Shown: positions 1 through 13,852 of the stretch, in pieces
Layout: each line of letters starts with the position of its first letter
Numbering within the stretch: the first letter of the stretch is position 1
Assembly (NCBI GenBank): GCA_009823395.1
Contig: CM020516.1
Coordinates: 7,226,001-7,290,000, forward strand
Reading direction: 5' to 3'
DNA from: Thamnaconus septentrionalis
Lineage: Eukaryota; Chordata; Actinopteri; Tetraodontiformes; Monacanthidae
DNA: 64,000 nucleotides
Made by a program: the position numbers and the translations under genes
The notes under the pieces: model-generated
The model's input: only the letters and a program-made list of their open reading frames with translations
Told to the model about the DNA's origin: nothing
Databases searched by the model: none

Positions 1-612
1 CTGAGGGAGACTCCTTCACGCCGGCCGCCCAAAGTAACGCCGCATCTCATCGGACAGCACAAAGCCGGGAGTCATTGATCCCACGGTGAGTCATTGATCC
101 GGCCGGGGGTTTGAACGAGGAGACGGGTCGGCCGCCACCATCTCGTTCCCTTTGTCAGGGCAATCGATGAGCGCTCGCCGCCGGACAGATTAGCGCCACC
201 AGGTGACCCGCAGCGCGGCGGGAGGTGACACCGGGCGCCATGCCGCCCTGTTTTCCCCCTTTAGTCGTCGCTGTTAATCTTAATTACTTGTGTGTTTGTT
301 TGATCTCCATCTGAGTGGCTGGAAAAAGTTGGAGCAGCTGAGTGAAAAGCTGATAGATCAGCGCCTTGTTCTGTTTCAGAGAGGTGTTTGTCACCACCGA
401 CTCCAGAGTAACAGCCTGGCGGGATAAACGTCATTCGGAAAACAGCATAGTTTTCTATGCTGTCTCCAGCCTGGGAGAGGTATCAGCACCCTTGGTGACA
501 TCACAAAGGTCATAAGGTGTTTTTTCAAAAAAAGATTATTGAGAGAAAACAGGTGTGAGAGAGTTTTATTGAAGCTCACTGAGAAGTCGTTCATTACACA
601 CCACCATACTGC

Positions 613-667
<55 letters not shown>

Positions 668-1159
668 AGCAGCCTGACGTGTCTGAATGTCAAATTAGTG
701 CTTTGAGGGAGCTGCGTACGCCGTCGTCCGATAGATCTTCTCCAATTCCATCCCAGCAGAGGTGAGAGCAGCGGCAGCTTCAACTCAGCTGTCCAAACAT
801 CCGACTGGACGCTCCGACGCTCTGCGCTAATCGCTAATGGCTAATGTGCTAATGGGCCCGTGTTGGTCTCTGTGACCTTTTCCCGGGCAATAGAGACACA
901 GAGTCGCTGACGGTCGGACACATTTTGCCCCCCGAAGATGAAGAAAAATGCAGCTGACATTTGCCTGAAGAAGGGCTGTTTTAAAGAGACAGCACATCCA
1001 CAGTCGTCTCAGTCCATCCCCGGCACGGGTTGGACAAACAAGCAAACAAGGAGAGAAAAGTAACATTTTATCAAGTGAGCACCAAAGAAAGGTGAGACTG
1101 AACAACCAGGAGGAAAATCTACAACCTCAGCAGAAGAAAAAGGCAAAAAAAAAAAAAGG

Positions 1160-1210
<51 letters not shown>

Positions 1211-1597
1211 GAGAGCCAAGAAGTTGGAGGAGCTGAAGGCTTTGGCAGGGCCAACGCAGGCCACAAGCAAGAGCAGCGCTGAAGGGCCCAGGACAAGTGT
1301 TGCCATGTCCCCCTGAAACCACCGAGGGCCGCTGGGTCATGAATAAATAAACATCCCCTCCAACCATCCAGAGCCTTCCTCTTCCTGCTCCTCACGTCTG
1401 GCAGCCACACACACACACACTTTCACATGCATATGCATACACACACAGACACACACAGGGAAACTGGCACATGCACATAAACAATGCACACAAATGCATA
1501 AATGCATGATTGCCATGGGCCTGACAGGCCAAATACAGACTCTCAGATGTGCAGGTTTGCTTCTGCAGAGTCTCTGTGATGTCAGTTCCAGCTCCAG

Positions 1598-1599
<2 letters not shown>

Positions 1600-1685
<86 letters not shown>
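1600..1685. repeat. (TG)n microsatellite
   Basis: An almost pure TG run of about 85 bp. It produces false reading frames on both strands. Confidence 0.95.
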
Positions 1686-1686
<1 letters not shown>

Positions 1687-2828
1687 ACCAAGGGTGTTCT
1701 TTACATCCAGCTCACCGTGTGCCAGACTTATATTTCCCTGCACTGGCTGCCCCTCCTGCTGTTTACTCTGTGTGTATGCGTGTTTTCGTGCATGTCCATC
1801 CGAAGGCAGCGCCGCCGCCGCCGCTGTGGCCGACACGTCAGGGCTCCTCCCGCCGAGGTTCCCCGCACTGGCGTCACGTTGGGGCGCCGACGTCGCGTCA
1901 GACCTTTAAGGAGACGAGGGCGGCGAGGCGGCCGAGACGCAGGCTGACAGTCGGCCAGAGGACCGTGAATAATTCAGGCCGGAGGATCGAGAAGCTCTTT
2001 AACGTGTGACTTGTTGTGACAAACACCAAGCGATCCTCACCGCCGGCCCGATGAAATATGGATCCGTTGTTATCGTTTCTAAGCAGATTAATTTGTCTCC
2101 ACCAAACTGTTGCTTCCCCATGACGTCCACTGTCTGGTTTATTTCGCTTCCACATGTGATTAAAAAAAAAAAATTCCACTGCGTTTATTGCATTTGGGGT
2201 TTTTTAGGTTTAACTTTTTTTTTTCAAAGTCTTCCCAGCAGAATGTTTATCCTGCATCCAGACCAAATACAGCGGTGCAACACAAACTTGTAAGGTTTCA
2301 AGTTTGACAAAGGCGAGACAAATGAGGGGAAAAACCTGTAGGCCTGTTGGTCTGCAAACACTGAAGAGGGAAAATAAAAATCTCCTTCATTCACTTGTAA
2401 TAAAGAAACTAATAAAACTGCGCTATACTAAAAAAAAAATCTTCCCTAGAAACTTGATGTGATCGGTCGAAGACACGTGGAATCTGAGGTCAGAGTGCAA
2501 AGCAAAACACAGTGGAGCAACATGTGAGTGGAACCAGAACCAAAACAGGTCACCAACCTCGATACGATCAAGACAAAACACTCCCGTTAAAATAAGTCAA
2601 ATATGATCTTTTCTAATGTCTGTCGGAGTTCCCTCAATGAATGGTGGAGTAAATTTGCGTCATCATTAAATATTTGCGAAAACACACACACACACAGAGA
2701 CACACACACACACACAAAAGGATCGAATTTGATGATAAAAATGTCACATGATTCACCTTCAGCATCCGCGTTGATGCACAGAGATGCAAATCAGCATCTG
2801 ACTGCTTGTATGGATGCATGCAGGCCTT

Positions 2829-2866
<38 letters not shown>

Positions 2867-2995
2867 TATCAGCCTGCTCTCCATGCTGCTCGGCTCCCAC
2901 AGTGCCCCTGGGACCCATCTGCCTCCTTGTTATTAATTCATCAGGCTTAACCATGCAGCGCTTTATGACTCTGTTTGGACTCTCTCCCTTTTTAG

Positions 2996-3026
<31 letters not shown>

Positions 3027-5453
3027 TGTGTCAGTCGCCGGATGCTGAACCCACAGTTGCACCTTGACGTGACCGCCTCGTCTCTAACCGCCGCCCGTGA
3101 ACGCGTCTCGCCTCTCGGTTTCCGTGCAGGAAGTCGTGACGCTGATGCTTGAGAGAAATCTCGGCGTCGCTCCCGATGTGAGCTCGGATCGGCTCCTCCG
3201 TCCTCGTGTCAAGTTTCTGTTTTTCTTTTTTTGCAACGTCAAAACGCATCTCGCAACTCAAGCGGTAATTCCACAAGTTTTCCCATATTCGCTCAGAAAC
3301 GATTAGACTCAATAAAACCTACACAAACTGATTTTTTTATTGCACTTTAAAGGCCTCAATGGGGCCAAAAAAAATAAATCCGGAGAATTTCAACCTTCTT
3401 TGGGCTGCCATGAACTCCCTGATAAATTGCCTTTGTGTGAAACTTTTTTTTTCTCCCCCAGCTGATTGTGACCATGTTCGAAATAAACCCTTTAAAAGAA
3501 AAGAAAAGAAAAACACACAGACAGAGACACACACACACACACAAAGTTTGCGTGGAAAAGATAATCTAAGTATCAATCAATGGCGCGGACGTGAATGCGT
3601 CCTGATTGCCGTGTCTAAACCTATTTCCCGTCAAAGACGGAGGGGAAGAGATGTGAGATTGCGCCACATCAAAAGAGTTTATCTGGCGAGAATTATGTGG
3701 CTGTAAATAGCCGCGGCGGAAATGGGAGACGAGGAGACAAACACGGAGGGGAAATAAAGAAGGACGGAGCGGAGGGGACGGGAGGTAAAGCCTTTTTCAT
3801 GCAGGAGAACAGAAATCAGATGATTCATGCATCAGAAAGATGACAAAACACAGCGAGGGCGACGGGGGGAGGGGGGAGAAACCTGTCAGCTTTGAAATGA
3901 CTTTGTTTTTTCTGGCACAAGCGAGTCTTAACGTCCAAGCCTTTTGAGTTAAAAGTTGAAGTAAATTTTGCACAGTTGAAAGCCGTCGCGACACCTGAAA
4001 AGGGGTCAAAAATGCACCAACTGTGTCGAAGGAGGTGAAATGAACAGGTCGACGTCTTCATTTCAAGTGTTCTGCACTGCCAGTCCAAACAAAATGTGAC
4101 TTCATTTGCATAACTTAAAATCTACATTCTTACTTTGGAAGGAAAAGGACAATGAATCTGTAATCATCAAAATTGACGCCAGCCTGCTGCGTGGACGGCG
4201 CTCTTCACCGAGTCCTTCAAAGCCAAAACACTCGACCGCTTTCCATCGACGGCCTTGTTGGACCCACCGCCGGGGTTACACTGCCCCCCTGTGGCCGCCA
4301 CGCAACACAGCGAGAAACGTCTCCAGTCTCAGTACCGAGGATGTTTATTCTGAGCAGATTTCAGCTGGGACGTCAAGGAAACTTTAGCACCACGTGATCA
4401 GGTTCAGAGATAAACAAGGTGGAATGTCAAGTTCAGAGTTGGTCCAGCAGAAATACTTCCAACTGGGATTTGGAATTTGGAATAATTAGGTCTGACGTTG
4501 TCACACAAGTGGAGTAGAATGTAGACTGGAGCTCTATCCAGTGTAGAAAAAAATAAAATATTTGATAAAAGTAGCAAGACGAGTTAGTCAAGGTGCTTCT
4601 GATCAGACATTTACCACAAATCACCTCAAACTGTGTTGTGTGGTTTTGTTCTGAGCAGAACAAAAACGATCCTACCAGGACATCCCAGTGTGTCTAGAAA
4701 TTACAGGTTTAAAAAAAAAAAGAAAGAAAAAGAAAGAAAGAAAGAAAGAAAGAAAGACAGAAAATCTATTTGACACATGTGAACACCTGTCATGGAATAA
4801 AAAGCCTCCAGTGCAAGTTATTGTCTTGCACACGTGTTGACAGAAGCCTTGGCTTCATTTTTTTTTTTGAGGGTGGCCAAATCTTTTGACATATTTTCTT
4901 GTGCCTGCAGAGCCTCGGAGGAACAAAGCGACTGACAGTGTTTGAAAGTGGCTCCAACAACGTGATTACAGATGTGACAGCCGCTTGCCAGTTGTCAAGT
5001 CAATGCAAAGTCCAACCAGTGGGGTTTGGGGGGGACAGAGTCTGCCGAGGGGATTTATAAATGTAATGGAAGTTACTCTCATCAGTCTTATTGCCTACAG
5101 AGCAGCAAGGAATTGATTTATTTACTTCAATTAAACTGAGTTGAATCATTTAGAATCAGTTCAGCTGGGAGCCAAGCGTGCGGTGTGTTTTTCAGGGATT
5201 TTTTTTGCAGTCAGTGATGCTAACTGGTGAACGTCCTTTGACAGTTTTTCCATGAGGGAACAGACGGTGACGGCGGGATTTCAGCTGAAGGAGACGCTTT
5301 GAAGTCAATGAAATTCTCACAGTGACAAACGGACCGCGCGGAAAGAGAGAATGTAAATGAAAGCGATAATCTGAGCGTCTCATCACTGACACGTCTTGAC
5401 ATCTGTGAAGAGAAACTGCTGCTTTTCTGACTGGCAGAAAGTCTGACGGCCGA

Positions 5454-5591
<138 letters not shown>

Positions 5592-5973
5592 ACTCCATCC
5601 TCTGGGATGTGATGAAAATCAATCCGGAGCAAAATTGAAATATTGAACTCGAGCAGAAACCTTTGCACCAGCCAAGTTTGTCTGGGTGAAGCTGGAAACC
5701 TGCTGCTTTGAACACAGAGTGAGAGGTCGTCTCAGCTGGAGTCCCCCTTCCTGTCTTCTTCATGTCTCCCTCTTCCCTCTTTCCATCTCCCTCTTCCTGT
5801 CTCACCTTCCAGGTGCTGCAGTTCACAAGTATGTGGAAAAGACCGTGTATGGAGGGAAGAGCAAAGTATTGTTCCACGACGAGGCCGGATTGTCTTTTTC
5901 CTTTGTCTTTTCTTTTTCTGTCTGAGTTTTGCCTTGAAAGTGAAACAAAACAATCAGTGTGTTAAAAAACAAT

Positions 5974-6005
<32 letters not shown>

Positions 6006-6138
6006 CCACCACACCTGGAACACAACGATGAAGACCCACAACCTGAGAGCCTGATGAGAGGAAATGATCCTCCAGGTCACCTGACCTCTCTGACTCAGAC
6101 TTTAGGCAGCTGCCTCTTCACTTCCTCAAACAGGCCGC

Positions 6139-6305
6139 CCATCCCTCCATCCCTCCATCCTCCATCTCTCCAACCTTCCATCCATCCAACTTTCCATCGC
6201 TCCATCCCTTCTTCCTTCCATCCCTTCATCCATCCATCCCTCCAACCAACCTTCCATCCTTCCACCCCTCCAGCCCTTCATCCTGCCATCCCTCCATCCC
6301 TCCCT
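6139..6305. repeat. Degenerate (CCATCCCT)n-type tandem repeat
   Basis: A pyrimidine-rich run of CCAT, CCTC and CTTC units over about 165 bp. It has drifted, unlike the pure dinucleotide tracts nearby. Confidence 0.85.
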
Positions 6306-7043
6306 GTTTGTTTGAGTGCCACCACTTCGAGCTACTTTATGTAATTAAACCGTCGCCAAAGTGTTTTGACAAGCAGCTTTTTATTTAATGGTTAATTGTG
6401 CCGACGCCGACTGGGGACTGGGAGCTTTTATGCATCCGCTCTGAGGATCCTGGGGATAGAACACACACACACTCACACACACACACAGGAGATGGGTTTC
6501 TTGCTCAACGCTGGAATGAATTTTAAAGAGTCGTGAGTGTCGAGTTAATCAGAGTCAATACTGCCGGGGAAAATCAAGTTGCCTTTTTAACAGGGTCTGT
6601 TTTAACTTGTACGACTAACACACGGCGCCAAACAGGATAATGGACTTGTTTACCACAGGTGTTTTCTCAGTCGGCAGTGGCGACAGGAATCGCTTGAGGG
6701 TCGTCGCATTTGAGACGCCGCGTTTTTGTTGACTCACAAGTCGCACTGACGAACCGCCGGGAGCTGGTGAGTGAGGAGCGAGAGGACGAGGAGGAAAAAC
6801 AGCTCTGACGTCGCCGTTCAAAGTGGACACTCGCACCTTCACACGAGGATCGAGGCAATAAGGCCTCAATTATGAGTTTGTGCTTTTAACTGATTTCAAA
6901 TCAAGCCAGGAAAGAATTACTACTGACTCAGATTCACCACCTCCACCGCTTGACCAGACGACTGGGAATTCAAGAGGAACATCCATCTTGAAAGGCTCAC
7001 ATCCAAACTGTGACAATCTGAACACTCTGAACAGGAGTCACAC

Positions 7044-7276
7044 TAGCTGCGTTTCCACTTACATTTACCCCTAGAATTGCGCAAAAACCTAAATATCGTA
7101 ATAAAAAAATGGTCATGGAAATGTCTAAACTTTGAAAAACCTCTCAAATATTGCTGGAAGGTTTTTACACTCTCATGAGGTGGTTTTTCAGACGTATCGA
7201 TATAGGGGTATATCACAAAAGGAAATGGAAACACGTTTTCGCATTTACACGTCACCGGACGTGACGCAAAAATCAG
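7044..7276 (+). mobile_element. MITE family A, copy 1 (right-truncated)
   Basis: It starts with TAGCTGCGTTTCCA. Like the other copies, it has a stretch reading AAAACCTAAATATCG and a block reading GAGGTGGTTTTTCAGACG. The same blocks recur, in one orientation or the other and to varying completeness, near 10,652, 20,046, 26,300 and 29,248. The right terminal repeat is not visible here. No coding capacity is seen, so this is a non-autonomous DNA transposon. Confidence 0.7.
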
Positions 7277-7933
7277 AACGGCGATATAACATCGAAATGG
7301 TTGGTGTGCAATTAATCTGCATTTTCCGCGACATTTGAAAGGTTTGTATCGCCAGAGTCGCGATTTGGTCGCTCTGATGGTGTCTTGAGCCGCTCGCTCC
7401 TCTCAGACTCCCGTCGAGTCGACTCTTTTATAAAAACGGAGCCACCGCTGCGGCTCCCCATCGTCTGTAATGAGGCGTTAAAGCGCCTCGGCTGCTCCCG
7501 CCGGGTGATTCCGGACGGATGGTGTGAATTTGGTGCAGATATTGAGGCAATAAGGGAGGTGGGGTGGGGGGAGGTGAGGCCGGGGGTTTTTTCTCTGCCT
7601 GGCTCGCATTACCTTTTCGCACGTGGGCTCCCCGAGCTGACAGCCTGCTAAAGTGGAGGTATTTTAACAGGCAATTTCGCCGGGTCGGCGGCACAATCAG
7701 GTGGAGCCGAGGTGAGAATGAGGACGAGACGGGAGGTACGAGGTGGAGGCTCAACCTGGGAGTGATTCATCTACTTCTCCTCCTCATCCTCCTTCATCAC
7801 CTCCTCCACCTCCTCAGACGTTTCTATCCTCTAGTATTTGTCACACGACTGGGCCGTCTTTGATTTATTCTTTTGTATCTGCCATATTTAAAGATTTTAG
7901 AATCCTACAGATTTTTTTATTCTTCCTTTAAAG

Positions 7934-8126
7934 CAGTGTTTCTCAAAGTGGGTTGGTTTTGATATCACAAAAAGTGGTGTGTCAAAGGTAAAACATTATT
8001 TGCACATTTATGTTTTTTCAGTGAATTTGAAAAAAAAAAGTTTTGTCACCATTTTGGCTTTTGGGGGGGCATGAAAATTTTCTTCCTCCAAGGTGGGGCG
8101 TCACAGAGAAAGTTTGAGAACCACTG
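7934..8126. mobile_element. hAT-like non-autonomous element, about 190 bp
   Basis: The left end reads CAGTGTTTCTCAAAGTG and the right end AGTTTGAGAACCACTG. These form an imperfect terminal inverted repeat of the CAGTGGTTCTCAA kind typical of hAT elements. I see no clear 8-bp target duplication. A related right end recurs at about 13,800-13,852. Confidence 0.65.
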
Positions 8127-8139
8127 CCCTAATGGAGCA

Positions 8140-8250
8140 AGTCTATGGGGTCAAAAGTCAACTTTGTCCTAGAGACATGGGGCCACTTGCAGGTTCATCG
8201 GGATCCCTCAAGACACAGCCACGTCAAATTTGGGGCTTCTAGCCCATGAG
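8140..8250 (+). repeat. Dispersed repeat B, copy 1
   Basis: The segment beginning AGTCTATGGGGTCAAAAGTC and ending near GGGGCTTCTAGCCC recurs almost identically at about 13,687-13,793. Here it follows the hAT-like element; in the second copy it precedes the hAT-like right end. The two blocks therefore belong to a composite or rearranged repeat. Confidence 0.75.
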
Positions 8251-8256
8251 GAACCC

Positions 8257-8308
8257 CAAAACCCTAACCCTAATTCCAGCAGTAACCCTAACCCTAGGTT
8301 AGGGTGTT
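8257..8308. repeat. Short interstitial telomere-like patch
   Basis: Several CCCTAA units are followed by CCCTAGGTTAGGG, where the repeat switches strand. The vertebrate telomere unit is TTAGGG. Only a handful of units are present, so this is a telomere-like patch and not a chromosome end. Confidence 0.7.
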
Positions 8309-8309
8309 A

Positions 8310-9263
8310 TGGTCCAACTGTGGCGGAGCAGAGTTGTATTTCTCCAAACCATATTTTGCAAAATAGCTGAATTTTAGATACATTTTTTGCAATATTTACA
8401 GCTCCAATAATTTTTTGTTAAAACCTGGAGGGTGAGATTATTTTTCAGCAGAAAGGTTTCGTTTTGTCTTGTGCAATATAGCAAGGCATTCTGGGAATTC
8501 TATCATGTATTTATCAGATCATATTAAATATTTACATTTACATGATTCATCAAATCATTTAGAGAATACTTAAAAAAAAAACAGGTTGCACTCTCTAATG
8601 TGTCTCAGCCAAACACTCTTCTGATTCTTTAATGATTCCTCAATGACCACACAGCCAAGCTGGTGGAATTTGTTTGCAGCACTGCTTGCTGCAGGTTCTA
8701 ACACTGAGAAACAACATATTTACACATGCGGACAGAAACACATTCAGACAAACATTCTTAGAACTCAGCTATTACTTGAGTCTGTTGCAGGACTTCCTGT
8801 TGAACAGACGACTCACTTTCCTCTACATATAATTAGCGGTGGGGGGCTTCCATGCCAGCGAGCGGCCCGGTGACGCCTGCTATTAAAGTGGCAGTCTCGG
8901 ATTAAAGCCTGAATGTGTCGCTCTTTTATGGCACTTGAACACTTGATGGTGGAGACGCAGCCTGATCCAACATCGACCTCCATCAACACGCTCTGCTGGA
9001 GCCTCCACCACAGAAATAACGCCTCAAGAGAATAGAGGTGGGGAGAGCGGGGGCTGGTTTGAAGCCACACACACGCACTCGTTTACACACACAGTGCAAA
9101 GCAACACACACACACACACACACACACTCTCTCTCTCTCTCTCTCTCTCCTTCCTTCCCTTTTCAAGAAGACTGTTTTTGCCGTTTAACGCTTTGATGGT
9201 TGCTGCCAAGAGTTTGATCGCATAAACTTCTGCTTGTTGACAAGCTTACAATTTCAGCGTGTT

Positions 9264-9329
<66 letters not shown>

Positions 9330-10650
9330 GCCAGTCTGCCCGGGTATGTTTGGAAACCTAAGCAGGAGATGAAGTCGGGTCGGTTGATCAGCGGCGGGTT
9401 TGTTTACCGCCGGCCTGATAAGCTGTTTATGTCGTTTCTGTCATGAATAATTGCGAGTGTTTGGTGCCCAGTGGAGTGTGTGTGTGTCCTGACAGCCCAG
9501 TGTGTGTGTCCTGACAGCAGAATGTATGTGGGTTGGTGGGGGGGGTATAGGCTTCTCACTGCAGTCAGTCAGTGGAATCGCTCAGATTTCGCCTCCTGAA
9601 ATTCAGCCCCTCCATCTCGTCAAACTCCATCGGAGGGAGTTTTGGATCGTCGGACCAATCAGCTTCAGACGCTGAAAGGCTGAGAGAGTCTATGTTGCCC
9701 CATGAAAGCTTTCAATACCAGCGAAGAAGAGCTGGTAGTGGAAGACGCTAGTCACTCGGTCATTTAGTACGTCTTTGACCCGGGAAGCAACATGATTTTG
9801 TAATTTTTGGCTCTAAATGTGAAAATGAACCAACATGATTTCATTTATTTTCCCATTAAAGAAACCAAATCGTTGTTTCTGCAGATCAGAGTGAGAGATG
9901 AATTGACCTCCAGATCACCAGAGGTGCAGAGTTTGGTGGACTGCTTACCAAGCCAGGGGTCAGAAGATTGATGAGCTGCAAAAATTCCCCACAACTTCCC
10001 ATCCCATTTGAAACTAATTCCAGGCCACACATTCACTTCCTGGTGCCACTCAGTTGATTTGACAGTTGGACTCAACTTCAAACAAGTTGACTGACTTTAA
10101 TTTAATCCAGGAAGTGGGCAAATCAATCCAAGGCTGGGAATAACAAGGCATTACTCCCCCACCAACACCCCCTTTGAATTCTGTACTTTTTGAAATAGCT
10201 ATTGACTTGTTTTGTGTCTATTAGAAAGTGTTTGTCCATCAATAAGCAGCGGCCCAGTGAGAGTCTAGAAGACCCTGCGCCTCCTCAGTGGGCCTGCTGG
10301 CCGTCCGATACGACTGCAGATCACAGTCGCAGATGAGTTTAATTGCAAGTGACTGTTCAGCGTTTCTCAGAAATGGTGTGGCTCTGTATGAGTGTGTGTG
10401 TGCGTGTGTGTGAGCAGTGCTTTTGCGAGAATAGAAGCAGAGAGGTCGCACTCGCTGTGGAGCCGCTGTCTGGCGACGGAGACACAGACGCAGTCTGGCT
10501 CCATGACTCATGACTCATGAGCCGGACATGAGATGAAACATGTATGTGGGCGTACAGGAAGTTGTGCTCCGCTGCAGCCGAGGACCAGCCGAGGAGATTT
10601 TTTTGGCACAGGTTTGATTTGGTTTATCACTTCCAAGAATGAGGGAGACA
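8310..10650. other. Non-coding stretch with CA/CT and GT microsatellites
   Basis: Simple repeats are CA at about 9091-9127, CT at 9128-9150 and GT at 9265-9327. A short tandem duplication of the phrase GTGTGTGTCCTGACAGC lies near 9475-9515. No splice-flanked conserved coding block was recognised. Confidence 0.6.
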
Positions 10651-10651
10651 T

Positions 10652-10872
10652 TAGCTGCGTTTGCACAAAACCTAAATATCGCAATAAAAAACTGCTAATG
10701 GAAACACCTAAACTTCGAAAAACCTCTCCAATATCGCTGAAAGGTTTTGACGCTCTCATGAGGTGGTTTTTCAGACGTATCGATACAGAGGAAAAGTAAG
10801 CAAAAAAAAGCAAAGCAAAAGTGTCATGGAAACAACTTTTCGCATTTACGCATCACCGGACATGACATGCAT
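10652..10872 (+). mobile_element. MITE family A, copy 2 (right-truncated)
   Basis: It begins TAGCTGCGTTTGCACAAAAC and contains the shared AAACCTAAATATCGCAATAA and GAGGTGGTTTTTCAGACG blocks in the same order as the copy at 7044. It ends in CGCATTTACGCATCACCGGA, the same internal point at which copy 1 loses similarity. Confidence 0.7.
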
Positions 10873-10874
10873 AA

Positions 10875-13680
10875 ATTAGCTGAGAATAGTACAAACTTGT
10901 GATTTTTTTCAGACTCCTGGGAGTGATCAGATTCCTCTGGCAGCCCACTGAGCCCAAACCAAGGGTCCTTAAAACCCAGAAACTCTTCAGACTTGCTCAA
11001 CACTGAATCAGCAATCATCCGTCCCACCTTTAACTGGCCCACAACATCAAGCCAAATTTATTCTAGTGACACCTAAACTGGGCTCGCCGAAGGACGCCAT
11101 CATGACTTGAGCCAATCAGAGGGATTAAACAAGAACCACCAGAGAATCGGAAGCCGTTCCCATGAATCTCATATGGCAGCACCAGTCAACAAATGAATCC
11201 AAAACAAAGTATCACACACACAGCGTAGCGGGGATTTCTTTCTTTCCCCAGGCAGCTCCGTCGCTTGGACGCAGCCTCTCGCCGACTGAAGCCACTCGGC
11301 TTTGATTGCAGGAGACAGAAAGATGAAACACGCTGATGAATGCACTTTCTGTACCAGGGCTTTTTAACACCTCATCAATAAAGGTCCCGGCTGTAAATCT
11401 CTGCAAAGTGACGGAGACCCGCCGTCGCCGCTTTGTCGACAAACAGACTAAACAGCGACGACCCCGAGCGCTGACCTTCCAGGCGGCGCACGCATGGCCA
11501 CGCACACACAAACACAGCCGCAGCAACAAAGCCGCCCTCAAACACGGCAACACGTGTGATATTTCCAGGTCTAAAAATCAGACGCATTTATAATCACTGT
11601 TCTCTGCATTCATTAATTTATGCATTTGACTACAATACTGACCTGGACATGTTTATTGGAATGTTTTATACTCATATGTCAATTCTACTTTGATTGGACA
11701 AAAAAAGCTTTGCAAACTTTCAACCACAACCTTAATCAACCCAGTCTCAGTGTTTGCGCACATGCAAAATCAAAATCACTTAATTATATAAAACGTATAA
11801 AACAAATTCAGACATTTTTTTCGAAACATGAAAATACCTCCACCAATTGTAAAAAAAGAAAAAAAAAAGAAAAAGAATAATACATATATACATTTTATCT
11901 AGCGGTATTAAAAAGGAGGGGGTGTCATGTTAGTCTCTGTCCCCTCTAGTGGCGAAGACCTGCAGCGGCAGTGCAAGAAGCAAAACGCAGAGTTCGCTCA
12001 CGAAGCTAAGCAGCGTCCCCGTGACTTCAGTTTGCCCCCGCAGCCCCACAAGAACTGTTAGGCTGACCTTTGACCTCGCAGCACACACCGGGGCAGCCTC
12101 ATTTATCACCTGGATGTGGAGTGTTGTGATAGGGGCTTGTGGGGGGGTTATGAACTCTGCAAGGGAACATGGGGCGAGCAGAGACAGACCGAGGCTGTCT
12201 GGGTTGATACTGATTGGCCTGGGTTTTTTTTTTTTTTTTTTTTTGGAGGGGGGGCTGCACAGAGGTCATGGGGTCGCAGCTGATGAATGGTTGGTGATAC
12301 TCCAGAGGGGTCTGTCTGTGTGAGGGGGGCGGGCAGGGGGCGCTGCAGTGTGGTTTGAATTAGACAAATTGACCAGCATGAAAAACGCAGAGCTGCAGAA
12401 CATTTAGCTCACAGAGTGTTAGAGGAGAGAACCAACCACACCAGCACCAGCACCAGCACCAGCACCAACAACTACGACTACGACTACTACTACATGGCTG
12501 AGCAACACTGTGCCAACTGGCTTTTCCACTTGAAGTAGCAGTTAAAGCAAATACGAAAACAAAGGACTCTTGACTATGACACGTCCTCGTTGTGTTTTTA
12601 CTCATCTGACAAAGTCAAACATCTGCTCTGTCAACAATCATCTCCAGCGTGCAACATTTCCATCATCACTTCCACACCAGGGTCGGAGAGCAGCGTCACA
12701 ACTCAAAATGTAAAGTCTGCTATAAGCAAGTTATGAGTGTTGAAGACATTTGAGACAGTGAGTGTTCATCTTGAAAACTGAATGTTGAACCTGCACGGGC
12801 AAAACAACTCTCAAACAATAAGTCATTGACTCACCAAGTCATTCAGCTCAGAGCCACCTGGTTAGCTGGTTAGCTGCTGCACTGGGAGTGTAAGTCCTTC
12901 CTTCAACTGGTGCAGACTGAGGCCTGTGTAGCGCACCTGCAGCTGCACAGGTGGCGCTAACGAGTGGACGTGTCGTGACATCACGCGGCAAATGACTGCA
13001 TCTTTTAACAGCGGTGATGTCACATGACCGTTTCTCAAAGGCCCAGTGCAAAAAAAAACAAAAGTAACTTTATCCAACTTAAAAAAAATGTGCAAAAATG
13101 TTCAGTAGGTTGGAAACATGAAAAACACACATAGGAAGTGAGTTAGTGGATGAAGGTCCAAAAACCTTTAGCTTAATGACCCTTTCAGATGCTGACGGCT
13201 CGTTTGTATTATAGTTTGTATTATATATATTATATTTTTTTCTTAAATCTTACTTGTCCACATTGTTTAAGATGTATACTTTTGGCTGAAGCATATATAA
13301 AAGTCATAGTGTTGTAAAAACAACGCAACATAGAAACATCAGCCAGTCCATTGGCCATAATCTGAGTCAATTTGGTTTCGAGGCCAGAGAAGCACATTTT
13401 CTTTACCACGTGGCTCTTCCACTGACGTGTAGCCTGTCACTCTCATTTTCTACCACAAGGTGGCAGTCGCGATTGCTAAACTCGGGGTTTGCCGTCACAT
13501 CACTGGCTACGAGACATAATAAAAATGCTAAGACAAAAAAAAAACTGTAACATTAAATTTGTAGTCCTGATCTTCACACACCGGAAATGAACATGCAGGA
13601 AACAACTCTGGTGAAAAAACTGAAGATTGTATTTTATAATAGTTAAATGTGTCTTTTTTGCAGTATTTTCTCTCTTTAAT
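10875..13680. other. Non-coding stretch
   Basis: AT-rich sequence with a poly-T run near 12,224-12,244 and a short CACCAG tandem repeat near 12,440-12,470. I found no exon with flanking splice signals and similarity to a known family. Confidence 0.55.
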
Positions 13681-13682
13681 GC

Positions 13683-13852
13683 CATGCAAGTCTATGGGGT
13701 CAAAAGTCAACTTTGTCCTAGAGATATGGGGCCACTTGCAGGTTCACCGGGATCCCTCAAGACACAGCCACGTCAAATTTGGGGCTTCTAGCCCTATGAA
13801 AAATTTTCTTCCTCCAAGGTGGGGCGTGACAGAGAAAGTTTGAGAACCACTG
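13683..13852 (+). repeat. Dispersed repeat B copy 2 joined to a hAT-like right end
   Basis: The block starting AAGTCTATGGGGTCAAAAGT matches 8140-8250. It is followed directly by TTTTCTTCCTCCAAGGTGGG and then GTTTGAGAACCACTG, which match the right part of the hAT-like element at 7934-8126. Confidence 0.75.

Noticed and set aside
601..670. Long open frames of alternating Val-Cys, Thr-His, Ser-Leu or Arg-Glu across the window
   Set aside because: They are translations of TG/CA, CT and GA microsatellites on either strand; no splice or family support.
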